DNA from: Gemmatimonadota bacterium
GTDB taxonomy: Bacteria; Gemmatimonadota; Gemmatimonadetes; Gemmatimonadales; GWC2-71-9
Length of the DNA: 64,000 bases
Reading direction: 5' to 3'
Assembly: GCA_003221035.1 (NCBI GenBank)
Contig: QHUB01000010.1
Location: forward strand, 41,277 to 105,276
This document shows, one piece after another, positions 50,176-58,311 of the stretch. Position 1 is the first letter of the stretch, and every line of letters starts with the position of its first letter. The notes below the pieces were generated by a model. It worked only from the letters and a program-made list of their open reading frames with translations. It had not been told where the DNA came from and made no database searches. The position numbers were made by a program, and so were the translations under genes.

Positions 50176-51114
50176 ATGCGTACGTTCACGGTGGCAGCAC
50201 TCGCCGTCCTGATGATTCCGGCTGCGGCGTCGCCGCAAGGCACGCCACGGCGACCGAGCACACAGCCGCGTGTCCGCGTGGAAACCGGACCCGGCAGCGT
50301 CTTCGCGTACAGCGAAAACCGCGGCCGGATCGGTGTGGTTGTCGATACTCGCGCCGATGCGACGGGCGATAAGGTCGGCGCGCGCATCGACGGCGTCACT
50401 CCCGGCGGACCGGCCGAGGACGCCGGGATCAAAGTCGGTGACGTCATTACGAAGTTCAACGGAACCGCGCTCGCCGGCGTGGCTGCAGAGAATGACGAGG
50501 ACTCGGGACCCGGCATGAAGCTGATCGAGCTCGCGCGGAAGGTCGAGCCAGGCGACACGGTGCAGGTGGAATACCGGCGCGGCACCGAGAATCGCAAGGC
50601 AACCCTGGTTGCCGAGGATCTCGGATTCAGCGGAGCGTTCATGATGCCCGGGATGCCCAAAATGGAGGGGATGTTCGGTGGGATGGAGGGTCCCGAAGGC
50701 AGGGCCTTCACCATGGCGTTCCGCAGCCCATGGGGCGGCATCGACATGGTGAAGCTCAATCCCGATCTCGGCGACTACTTCGGCAGCCGCGAGGGCGTTC
50801 TCGTGGTCCGGGCGCCGGAGGACTCGACGCTCGCCCTGAAGGGCGGCGACGTCATTCTGACGATCGGTGGCCGGAAGCCGTCGTCGCCGGAGCAGGCGAT
50901 GAGGATCCTGCGGTCCTACGACACGGGCGAAACCGTCACGATGGACGTGCTCCGCAAGCAGAAGCACGTGAACGTGACGTGGAAGGTGCCGGAGGACAAC
51001 GACCGCTACTACTACAATGTGAAGCCGCGCATGCGCGAGGAGCCGAGCTGGTTCCGCGTGCGGCCGAGGGCGAGACGGGTTCGGAATGTGATCCGGACGA
51101 GCCGGGCGATCTAA
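50176..51114 (+). CDS. secreted double-PDZ protein
   Basis: 312 aa. The signal peptide ends PAAASPQ. Two PDZ domains follow: the first has GVTPGGPAEDAGIKVGDVIT (about 75-95), the second EGVLVVRAPEDSTLALKGGD with ILTIGGRKPSSPEQAMRIL (about 215-255). A Met/Gly-rich linker (FMMPGMPKMEGMFGGM) separates them. No protease domain is attached, so it is a peptide-binding partner, perhaps a sensor for the sigma/anti-sigma pair upstream. SD GGAGG lies 7 nt before ATG 50176; ATG 50173 is adjacent. Confidence 0.82.
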   Translation: MRTFTVAALAVLMIPAAASPQGTPRRPSTQPRVRVETGPGSVFAYSENRGRIGVVVDTRADATGDKVGARIDGVTPGGPAEDAGIKVGDVITKFNGTALAGVAAENDEDSGPGMKLIELARKVEPGDTVQVEYRRGTENRKATLVAEDLGFSGAFMMPGMPKMEGMFGGMEGPEGRAFTMAFRSPWGGIDMVKLNPDLGDYFGSREGVLVVRAPEDSTLALKGGDVILTIGGRKPSSPEQAMRILRSYDTGETVTMDVLRKQKHVNVTWKVPEDNDRYYYNVKPRMREEPSWFRVRPRARRVRNVIRTSRAI

Positions 51115-51126
51115 CGGCGCCGAGGG

Positions 51127-51158
51127 GGCGGCGAGGGGGGCGGCGCCCCTTCGCCGCC
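51127..51158. terminator. hairpin terminator after the sigma operon
   Basis: GGCGGCGAGGGGG (51127-51139) pairs with CCCCTTCGCCGCC (51146-51158) with one mismatch, around a 6-nt loop, and is followed by GTTTCATT. It lies between convergent genes. Further C-rich GCCGCC units continue to 51186, in the style of the short arrays elsewhere. Confidence 0.6.
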
Positions 51159-51182
51159 GTTTCATTCGCCGCCCATCGCCGC

Positions 51183-53882
51183 CTATCGGTTTGCCCCCAT
51201 CAAAATCGCATTCGTCAGCATCTTCGCCGGTCCCCGCCAGAATGCGCGGAACAGCGGATCGCCCAGAAACAGCACCACGTGACCAGCTCCCTGATTTTCC
51301 ACCACCGCCCAGGCTGACCCCTTCAGCAATCGCGCCGTGTTGTCGGGCCAGGTGAACCCCGACAGGACGAGCGAGTCCACGGCGTCCGTGAAGCTGGCCA
51401 CGTTCGCCCCGCCTTTGGATGGTCGCCAGAAGGTGTCTCCGTCGAGGAAGACCGGAAGGCGATCGCGCGTGTAGCCCACCGTCAGCCAGCTCGTCGTATC
51501 CAACGTCGCGCGGAAGATCGCGCCTGGAATCCACTCAGGCCGATCCCGCGCTGGAGCGGTGCGCGATACCATCGGGGGCTCTGCACCGACCAGCGTCGTG
51601 TCGGCGCCTGGACGCGCGGCGCTGTCCGGAGCCAGGCTCGTAATGCTCGACAGGCCGAGGTCCTTGTTGGCCGCGAGGTCGCCGCCGCCGCCGTATGCGA
51701 TCAGCACACCGCCCGACCGCACCCACGCTTTGAGCCGCTCGACGCCGTCATCTCCCAGCTCGCGACGCATCCGGCCGCCCGAGCCGTCGGGAACGATGAA
51801 CACATTGAAGCTCTGAAGGTCACTCATGCGCGCGACCGCCCTGAGCGGAACGGGAGTGAACGGCACACGCAATTCGCGGTCGAGGAAATACCACAGCCAG
51901 CCGTAGCTGGTTTCCCAGATGCCGTCGCCCGCGGCGACAAGAATCTTTGGCGTGTGGAGCGCGCCGACGTCGTCCGAGCCGATGCCGAGCTCGGCGGAGT
52001 CGGGGAAGGCCGTCTGGATCGATACCACAGGGACGCCGAGTGCCGGCGCCAGCGCGGTGATGCGCTCGAACAGGGATGCGGGGTTGCGCTGGATCCGAGC
52101 GATGAATGCGCCGCGCGGGTAGTCGCGCCCGTCCGCTCGCACGCCGGAACGTGATACCGACAACTTGAATCCTTCGGCCTCCAGCGTGATCGCCAGGCGC
52201 GCCGCGCCGGGACGATCGTCCAGAAAGATGTAGGCACTGGCGGCGCGGGTGGCCGCGGGCGGCGGCGGAAGCGTGGAGTCGGTCACCGCCTCTCCGCCCG
52301 CCCCGGCATCCTCCGTCCAGTACGCGTCCAGATTGAACGAGAGCGGAAGGGACCAGGCCGTGATGTCGTAAAAGCCGTAGTCCTCCTTGTCGGAATCATC
52401 CCCGCGGCGCCGGTTGCGCTGGAACTTGCCCTGCTCGCGCGTCACGAAGCTGCGCTGCATCTCCGCGTCTGGTTCGAGCATGCCCTTGGCCAGCCGGCGC
52501 TGCGGCTGGTTCATGTCGATCACGTAGCTGCCGATCGGGAACGTGCGCGCCGCCGCGGCGCCGCCATGGCTCAGGTAGTCGTGCGCGGCTCGCGAAGCGA
52601 GCGGCTGCTTGGTGCGTGTGACTTCGATGCCATTGCGCAGCAGCAACCCCACCACGTGGGCGGCCGACTGGGGATCGCTGCCCGGCACGATGACGACGCG
52701 CTTGAAGCGATCCGTGGCCGTTTCGGTCAGAGCGGACCTCCGAAAGTCGTAGTAATCCTGCAGCCGGCTCTGGCGGTTTTTCGCCGTCGTCTCGAGCGTC
52801 GCGAGCGAAGCGACGAAATGGTGCGCGATGCCGTCGCGCAGCGTCGTGATCGTGCCGTCGTCGCGGCGAATGTTGAACTCCGGCCCGCCATCCGTCTCGT
52901 ACGTCATGCCGGTCGCGCCCTGGAATGTGGTCCACTCGTCCCAGTAGCCCACATAGAAGAAGTCGAACACGCCGCGCACCTGGTATTGCCAGCCGTATTT
53001 GTCGAAGGCCGCAGCGTTACCGCGGCCGTACGCGTCGAACCACTTCGTCGTCTGTGGCGGAAGGTTCATGTTCACGGCCTGCGCGACCGGCGGGAAGAAG
53101 TACGTAGCCGTCGTGGAGTGGTGGTCCACGAACACCTGCGGCCGCCAGCGCAGAATCCCGTCCATCATGGCGCGCACCTCGGGCTGGCTCTGCGCGAGGA
53201 GGTCGCGATTCATGTCGAAGCGATAGTGGCTGTAGCGACCGGTGATACTCCACGGCTCCGAGTGCTCGAATGCCCACGGGTTATCGGCGCCGACGCCGAC
53301 GGAGTTGTACCATGCGGCGAACCGCTCGTGGCCATCCGGATTCGCCGACGGATTCAGCACCACGACGACCGACTTGAGGATCTCGAGCGTTTGCGGCTCG
53401 TCGGACGCCGCGAGCTGATACGCGACCTGCATTGCGGCTTCGAAGCCGGCCGGCTCGTCGCCGTGGACGGAATAGTTAAAGACCGCAACGGCCGGGCTCT
53501 GCGCGGCGATCGCGGAGGCGCGCGCCGCGGAGGTCTTTCGCGGGTCGGCCAGCTCCCCGATCTCACTGCGGATCTGGTCGAGCTTGGCGAGATTCGCCGG
53601 ATCGGAAATGATCAGCGCCCGGATCGGCCGATACTCCGTCGTTCTTCCCCAGGTCTCGATGCGCACGCGGTCGCTCGCCGTGGCGACCAATGTGTCCAGA
53701 TAGTGCTGCATCACGGCGTACATCGTGTGCTGCTCACCCGCGGCATAGCCGGTGATGGCCTCCGGGCGGGGGACGGCCGGGCGATAAGGACCGCGGGAGT
53801 AGAAGTCGAACTGTGCGAGTTCCTGGGCGTGGAGCGCAGACGCGAGGCTGCCGCACGCAAGCAGCATGAGCAACGGGCGCAT
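51183..53882 (-). CDS. secreted M14 family zinc carboxypeptidase
   Basis: 899 aa. Signal peptide MRPLLMLLACGSLASALHAQ. The M14 domain (about 40-400) has zinc ligands HGDE (HxxE) in SVHGDEPAG, a later His in HHSTTATYF and the general-base Glu in TYETDGG. SANPDGHERF and SHYRFDMNRD are substrate-side blocks. The C-terminal half carries a glutamine-amidotransferase-like region (SFNVFIVPDGSGGRMRRELG, WVRSGGVLIAYGGGG). It degrades peptides outside the cytoplasm. ATG at 53882 with GAAGGA upstream; a frame up to 54014 is open without homology. Confidence 0.88.
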   Translation of the reverse strand: MRPLLMLLACGSLASALHAQELAQFDFYSRGPYRPAVPRPEAITGYAAGEQHTMYAVMQHYLDTLVATASDRVRIETWGRTTEYRPIRALIISDPANLAKLDQIRSEIGELADPRKTSAARASAIAAQSPAVAVFNYSVHGDEPAGFEAAMQVAYQLAASDEPQTLEILKSVVVVLNPSANPDGHERFAAWYNSVGVGADNPWAFEHSEPWSITGRYSHYRFDMNRDLLAQSQPEVRAMMDGILRWRPQVFVDHHSTTATYFFPPVAQAVNMNLPPQTTKWFDAYGRGNAAAFDKYGWQYQVRGVFDFFYVGYWDEWTTFQGATGMTYETDGGPEFNIRRDDGTITTLRDGIAHHFVASLATLETTAKNRQSRLQDYYDFRRSALTETATDRFKRVVIVPGSDPQSAAHVVGLLLRNGIEVTRTKQPLASRAAHDYLSHGGAAAARTFPIGSYVIDMNQPQRRLAKGMLEPDAEMQRSFVTREQGKFQRNRRRGDDSDKEDYGFYDITAWSLPLSFNLDAYWTEDAGAGGEAVTDSTLPPPPAATRAASAYIFLDDRPGAARLAITLEAEGFKLSVSRSGVRADGRDYPRGAFIARIQRNPASLFERITALAPALGVPVVSIQTAFPDSAELGIGSDDVGALHTPKILVAAGDGIWETSYGWLWYFLDRELRVPFTPVPLRAVARMSDLQSFNVFIVPDGSGGRMRRELGDDGVERLKAWVRSGGVLIAYGGGGDLAANKDLGLSSITSLAPDSAARPGADTTLVGAEPPMVSRTAPARDRPEWIPGAIFRATLDTTSWLTVGYTRDRLPVFLDGDTFWRPSKGGANVASFTDAVDSLVLSGFTWPDNTARLLKGSAWAVVENQGAGHVVLFLGDPLFRAFWRGPAKMLTNAILMGANR

Positions 53883-53931
53883 GAAATCCTTCAGGATGGT
53901 GTTGTGCCGAGCCCACCCTTCTGGGTGGGAA

Positions 53932-55887
53932 TTACCGCCGACGCGCGGCGGGTAGAGCCTGGTCGAAGGAAGCGAACTCGAACGGCTTGGACACGCAAGG
54001 CCGGCCGGTGCCATCGAGGAAGCGGCGCATTTGCTCGTTCACGAGGTCGCCCGTCGTGAAGATCACGCGCTCGGCATGGGAAGGATCGTTGCTGCGGAGC
54101 CGTTCGAACAGCTGCTCCCCCGACAGGTCGGGCATGCGCATGTCGAGGATCACGGCGTCGTACTTGGCGTCCTTGAGCCGGATGAGGGCGTCCTCGCCGG
54201 AGGCCGTGGTTTCGACCTGGTGGCCCTTGGCGGCCAGGTACCGCTGAAGGGACACTCGCACCGACGCCTCGTCGTCCACCACGAGCACGCGCAGGCTGTC
54301 ATTACCGAGGGCGTGGGCCTGGGGCTGCGCGGCGTGCTCGCCCGACGTGCGCGGCTCGGTCACCGGGATTTCGACGATGAAGCGGGCACCAGCGCCGCCC
54401 CCTCCAATCACGCTCGGCCCGGAGCTGCTCGGAGCGACGTTCTCGGCCCAGATCTTCCCCTCGTGCTCCCGCACGATGCCGAGCGAGATCGACAGGCCGA
54501 GGCCGGTGCCGGAGCCCGTCGGCTTGGTGGTGAAGAAGGGATTAAAGATCCGTTCGATCAGGTTCTGCGGGATGCCGCCGCCCGTGTCCTCGACCTCGAT
54601 CCGGATTGCATCGCCGTTGCGACGCGTGCGCACGGTCAGCCGATGATGGTGCCCCTCTTTCCGCTCCATCGCCTGCTCGGCATTGGTAATGAGATTGAGG
54701 AACACCTGCTGCAGCTGATGCGCGTCGGCCATCGTGTCGGGCAACGACTCGTCGTACTCGCGGCGGACGTCGATGCCGCGGACTCGCAGCTCGTACCCGC
54801 GCAGCTCGAGCGTGTCGTCGAGCACCTGGTTGATGGTCGTGAGGATCTTCTCGGCTTTATGCTGACGCGCGAAGGTCAGGAGGTTCTGCACGATACGGCT
54901 CGCGCGGCGTGCCTCGCTGTAAATCGTTTCCGCGGCGGTCCGCTGGTCGGGCGGGAACCGTTTCTCCGCGAGAAGCAGCTGGGCGAACGCCGAGATGCCG
55001 GCGAGCGGATTGTTGAGCTCGTGCGCGACGCCCGAGACGAGTTGCCCGATGGCCGACATCTTCTCCGACTGGATCAACTGCTCCTGCAGCATCTTCTGAT
55101 CGGTGACGTCGCGGATCAAGCAGAGGACTTCTTCGTCTTTTTGCGGCGTCGAATACGTCACCGAGATGATCCGCGTCTCGCCGTCTTTGCGGTAGAACTG
55201 CGTTTCGAACAATCCCGTCTCGCCCGCGAGCGCCTGCTGGAAGTGTCCCAAAGCCTTGGGCAGGTCATCGTCCGGGAGCATGGGCGCGAACCATTGGCCC
55301 ACCAGCTCCTCGCGCCTGTAGCCGGAGATGTTTTCGGCGGCGTGATTCACGGTGGTAAAACGGCCGTTCGCATCGAGCGTCACGATGGCGTCGGACGCCG
55401 ACTCCACCAGGTGCCGGTAGCGCGCTTCCGAGCGCGCCAGGGTATCCTGCGCGCGTTTGGGATCGGTGATATCGCGGAGCGTGGCGATGGTGCCGATGAT
55501 CTCGCCGTGTACCCGGAATGGCCCGCTCGACACGGCGACGTCCCGCTCTTCGCCGGTGGCGTGATTCACGACGCGGGTCTCGTAGCGCTGCGTCTCCCCG
55601 ACGAGGACCTTGTCCTCGCGTGACGCGACGTGCGCACGCTCCGCGACGGTCAAATGGTCGGCGATGGCCTGTCCAACAACGTTGTCCGGATTCCAGCCCA
55701 GCAGGTGCGCCCCCGCCTCATTGGCGGCGAGCACGCGACGATCGGTGCCCGTCACGACCACGGCATCCGGCAGCGCGGCAACGATGTCGGTTGCCGCCTG
55801 GAGCAAGTCCAGGGAAGGGCGCTTGCCGGGAGCGGCGGCCGTCCGTGCGGAGCCCCGCGCCGGCGAGATGCGGCGAGCCTTACTCAC
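53932..55887 (-). CDS. PAS hybrid histidine kinase with C-terminal receiver
   Basis: 651 aa, no membrane segment. PAS1 is at about 30-140, PAS2 at 150-265. HisKA has phospho-acceptor His289 in SGVAHELNNPLAG; the HATPase has NLITNAEQAM, EDTGGGIP and GTGLGLSIS. The receiver (530-640) has Asp582 (LDMRMPD) and Lys in SKPF. It is a cytosolic sensor, probably redox- or ligand-gated through PAS. GTG at 55887 shares GTGA with the haem-oxygenase-fold gene, so the two are probably made in equal amounts. It has no adjacent response regulator or Hpt protein. Confidence 0.9.
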   Translation of the reverse strand: MSKARRISPARGSARTAAAPGKRPSLDLLQAATDIVAALPDAVVVTGTDRRVLAANEAGAHLLGWNPDNVVGQAIADHLTVAERAHVASREDKVLVGETQRYETRVVNHATGEERDVAVSSGPFRVHGEIIGTIATLRDITDPKRAQDTLARSEARYRHLVESASDAIVTLDANGRFTTVNHAAENISGYRREELVGQWFAPMLPDDDLPKALGHFQQALAGETGLFETQFYRKDGETRIISVTYSTPQKDEEVLCLIRDVTDQKMLQEQLIQSEKMSAIGQLVSGVAHELNNPLAGISAFAQLLLAEKRFPPDQRTAAETIYSEARRASRIVQNLLTFARQHKAEKILTTINQVLDDTLELRGYELRVRGIDVRREYDESLPDTMADAHQLQQVFLNLITNAEQAMERKEGHHHRLTVRTRRNGDAIRIEVEDTGGGIPQNLIERIFNPFFTTKPTGSGTGLGLSISLGIVREHEGKIWAENVAPSSSGPSVIGGGGAGARFIVEIPVTEPRTSGEHAAQPQAHALGNDSLRVLVVDDEASVRVSLQRYLAAKGHQVETTASGEDALIRLKDAKYDAVILDMRMPDLSGEQLFERLRSNDPSHAERVIFTTGDLVNEQMRRFLDGTGRPCVSKPFEFASFDQALPAARRR

Positions 55888-56561
55888 GCGTGATAAGACG
55901 CCTCCATGGAGAAGCGCATCAGCTTGAGGCTCTCGAGCGCGGCTTTGCTGACGTCGTCCGGATCATCACCACCGCGCTTGACGCAGTCCTTGATGATCTC
56001 GAGTGCGTGAATGGGATGCTCATCGTCGTACTTGGCATGCTCCTCGAGCCACCACCGGCCGCGCGGGCCGATCTTCGCGTTCTTGGCGAGCCCACGCAAG
56101 GCTTTCTCGGAGATCTTTTGTGCGACCCCTTCGACGGCGTAGTTGGTCGCGGCGACGGCCGTACCGAATTCGGCGTTGCGGCACATGTCGGTCAAGTACG
56201 CGTGGAACTCCTTGGTCTCCGGCAACATCGCTTCCGGTTCCTGAAATCGCTTCTTGGGAACGTTGAAGCCATCCCCCATCGCGCGCCACATCGCATCGTG
56301 CCGCCGCTCCACACGGATGTTGTCGGTGAAGAACTCGCGGCCCATGGCCGGGGAGCGGTCGAGCAGCATCTGCAGCCATTGCGGGAAATCGCGGATGATG
56401 GGATAGAACGCGACCAGGAAGTTCTGGATCTGGCCGTCGACCAGCTGATTCTCGGACGCGTCCACAATCACCGGGGTGTCGAGAATCGCCTGGCGGCTTG
56501 GTTCCAGCGTCGCATCGAGATCCGCAACCCACGATGGGTGCGGCGTTATTTCCACTGCCAT
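55884..56561 (-). CDS. CADD/TenA-type haem-oxygenase-fold protein, possible iron-dependent oxidase
   Basis: 225 aa. An all-helical protein with ITPHPSWVADLDATLEPSRQ at the start, EFFTDNIRVERRHDAMWRAM, NYAVEGVAQKISEK and EEHAKYDDEHPIHALEII near the end. The Glu/His/Asp pairs resemble the metal-binding helices of the CADD and PqqC/TenA superfamily, some of which oxidise substrates with a dinuclear metal. ATG at 56561 has AGGAG 6 nt upstream. It is followed by the histidine kinase with a GTGA overlap. Substrate unknown. Confidence 0.75.
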   Translation of the reverse strand: MAVEITPHPSWVADLDATLEPSRQAILDTPVIVDASENQLVDGQIQNFLVAFYPIIRDFPQWLQMLLDRSPAMGREFFTDNIRVERRHDAMWRAMGDGFNVPKKRFQEPEAMLPETKEFHAYLTDMCRNAEFGTAVAATNYAVEGVAQKISEKALRGLAKNAKIGPRGRWWLEEHAKYDDEHPIHALEIIKDCVKRGGDDPDDVSKAALESLKLMRFSMEASYHA

Positions 56562-56694
56562 TGCTGCTCCTCTCCCGGGCGCTGGTGGGGGCATCATTGG
56601 GGCAAATGAAGGAAGCCACAATGTAGGGGAGCGCGCCCAACATGCAAGCTTAAGTGTCGTAGTGACTTGGCGCACATGGGGTAAATCTGGGGCC

Positions 56695-56724
56695 TTGACA
56701 CGATATATCGTCCCAGAATATCGT
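56695..56724 (+). promoter_or_regulatory. padR promoter with palindromic operator
   Basis: TTGACA (56695-56700) and TATCGT (56719-56724) are 18 bp apart. Between them ACGATATATCGT (56700-56711) is a perfect 12-bp palindrome; ATATCGT recurs within the -10 region. A protein bound there would block RNA polymerase, so PadR autoregulation is likely. Confidence 0.6.
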
Positions 56725-56750
56725 GACGTAACATCTAACCAGAGGCAGAG

Positions 56751-57293
56751 ATGGGCGGCAAGTTCGGCTGGGAAGGGTTCTGGGGCTTTCGCGGTCCGCG
56801 CGGATGGCGGGCGGGGCGGCGGCAGTGGTTCGGGGCTGGAGATATGAAGTACGTGATTCTGAAGCTGCTGCGGGATAAGCCCCGCCATGGCTATGAAATC
56901 ATGAAGGATTTGGAAGAGCGCATGCAGGGCGCCTACTCGCCTTCGCCGGGGACCGTGTACCCGACCTTGCAGTGGCTGGAAGATGAAGGTCTGGTCGTCG
57001 CGCGCGAGGTCGAGGGCAAGAAGGTTTACGAAATCACGGACAGCGGACGGAAATTCCTCGAGGAGCACAAGGACATCGTCGAGGACATCTTTGATCGCAT
57101 CACCGATACGATCGAGCGCACGTTCGGCGGGATGATGGCCGACGTGAATCGCGCGCTCGCCCAGCTGGGGAAGACCGTGTATCGCACCGGCTGGAAGGCT
57201 GACAATGACGTGCGTAAGCGGATCGCCGAAATCTTGACCGAGACGGCGGCGGAAATCGAGGCATTGGCCAAGACGACGGCCGGAAGCGCATAA
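56751..57293 (+). CDS. PadR family transcriptional regulator
   Basis: 180 aa. An N-terminal leader rich in Gly, Trp, Phe and Arg (FGWEGFWGFRGPRGWR) comes before the winged helix: MKYVILKLLRDKPRHGYEIM, then SPGTVYPTLQWLEDEGLV and YEITDSGRKFLEE. The C-terminal dimer helix contains FGGMMADVNRALAQLG. PadR proteins repress efflux, phenolic-stress or own-operon genes. ATG at 56751 follows AGAGGCAGAG. The divergent haem-oxygenase-fold/histidine-kinase pair 190 bp away is a possible target. A terminator hairpin follows its stop. Confidence 0.9.
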   Translation: MGGKFGWEGFWGFRGPRGWRAGRRQWFGAGDMKYVILKLLRDKPRHGYEIMKDLEERMQGAYSPSPGTVYPTLQWLEDEGLVVAREVEGKKVYEITDSGRKFLEEHKDIVEDIFDRITDTIERTFGGMMADVNRALAQLGKTVYRTGWKADNDVRKRIAEILTETAAEIEALAKTTAGSA

Positions 57294-57309
57294 GACGCGC
57301 CTCGCACGC

Positions 57310-58311
57310 CTACGTGTGACGGGCCCTCAGCTCCTCGAGGGCCCGTTTCACATACACGCGCGTCATCTGTTTTCGCCACGACAAATCGAAGTCGGTATTG
57401 TCCATCGGCTTCGATGGCCGATACGCCGCCTCCGCGGCGGCGGCAATCGTCTCATCCGAAAGCGGCTTTCCGCGCAATGCGGCGGCCGCTTCGGCGATCT
57501 CCTGCGGATAACTCGCAACACCTCCGAGTACAATCCGCGCATCGTTGACCAGCGGCTCCCGGCTCCCGGCTCCTGACTGCCAGTTGATCCATGCCGCGAC
57601 TCCCAACACCGGAAAGTCAAACGAGCCGCGCCGGCGGAGCTTGTGATAAACCGCATCCCAGCCGTTCGACGCCGGCAGCCGCACCTCCACCAGGATTTCG
57701 TCCGTCTGCTTGGTGAGATAATTGATCCCGTCGTTGTTGTAGAACCGCGCGGCCGGCACGACTCGCTCACCGTGCGGTCCGATCAAACCGTACTCCGCTC
57801 CGATCGCCACCATCACCGGTGCCACGTCCGACGAGCTGACCGCCCAACACCGCGGCGACGACGGCGCGACCCAACAGATCTTGCCGTCTTTTTTCATGCA
57901 GAAGTCGATCGACTTCCGCCACTCGTAACTCTGGTTGTAGTAGTTGCAGCGAGTGTCGAGGCACAGGTTGCCGCCGAGGGTACCCATGTTGCGCAGCAGC
58001 GGGGTGGAGACGAGACGGGCGGCGGTGGCGACGGCGGCGTATGGCCGGAAGGCCGGAAGGACGGAAAGGTCTCTCAGCGTCAGACACGATCCGACGGTCG
58101 TTCCGTCCTTCCGTCCTTCCGTCGCCCGCAGGTCCGAAATCCCCATCAACGAGATGACCGTGCGCGGCTCTTGATGGCGTCGCTTCATGTTGGGATACAG
58201 ATCGGTGCCGCCGGCGACGAACATGCCGTCGGGTCCGGCGTCGCGCTTCATGCGCAGTGCTTCGGTGAGCGAAGCCGGCTGCAGGTAGCGGAATGAGGGA
58301 AGCCTAAGCAC
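57310..58311 (-). CDS. molybdenum hydroxylase FAD subunit, 4-hydroxybenzoyl-CoA reductase beta-type
   Basis: 333 aa. The FAD-binding fold of CoxM/XdhB: FVAGGTDLYPNMK, then LRNMGTLGGNLCLDTRC. Unlike ordinary XdhB, it has Cys122, 138, 146 and 155 in a loop after LDTRC (NYYNQSYEW, FCMKKDGKIC, PRCWA). From memory these positions match the ligands of the extra [4Fe-4S] cluster in Thauera HcrB. The subunit moves electrons between ferredoxin and the Mo site. GTG at 58311 overlaps the Mo-subunit stop by 8 nt. Two short-repeat arrays lie in its codons: heptads at 57554-57581 (GAGSREP) and octads at 58043-58124. Substrate unproven. Confidence 0.85.
   Translation of the reverse strand: MLRLPSFRYLQPASLTEALRMKRDAGPDGMFVAGGTDLYPNMKRRHQEPRTVISLMGISDLRATEGRKDGTTVGSCLTLRDLSVLPAFRPYAAVATAARLVSTPLLRNMGTLGGNLCLDTRCNYYNQSYEWRKSIDFCMKKDGKICWVAPSSPRCWAVSSSDVAPVMVAIGAEYGLIGPHGERVVPAARFYNNDGINYLTKQTDEILVEVRLPASNGWDAVYHKLRRRGSFDFPVLGVAAWINWQSGAGSREPLVNDARIVLGGVASYPQEIAEAAAALRGKPLSDETIAAAAEAAYRPSKPMDNTDFDLSWRKQMTRVYVKRALEELRARHT
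57319..57346. terminator. hairpin after padR, inside the 3' end of the convergent gene
   Basis: ACGGGCCCTC (57319-57328) and GAGGGCCCGT (57337-57346) form a perfect 10-bp stem around an 8-nt loop; on the plus strand a short T-run follows. It lies within the last codons of the minus-strand flavoprotein gene. Confidence 0.6.
57554..57581 (-). repeat. heptad array inside the FAD subunit
   Basis: Four 7-nt units of the GGCTCCC type (plus-strand view) encode SGAGSREP near residue 250 of the flavoprotein. The complement of this unit is the GGGAGCC unit in leuS and before the MDR gene. Confidence 0.75.
58043..58124. repeat. inverted octad array inside the FAD subunit
   Basis: Three GGCCGGAA-type octads (58043-58066) and three TTCCGTCC-type octads (58101-58124) flank a 34-nt centre and are largely complementary. 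They encode EGRKDGTT and PAFRP, both in a variable surface segment. Confidence 0.7.

Noticed and set aside
54031..55623. 530-codon open frame opposite the hybrid kinase
   Set aside because: The kinase on the minus strand has complete HisKA, HATPase and receiver motifs; this is its shadow.
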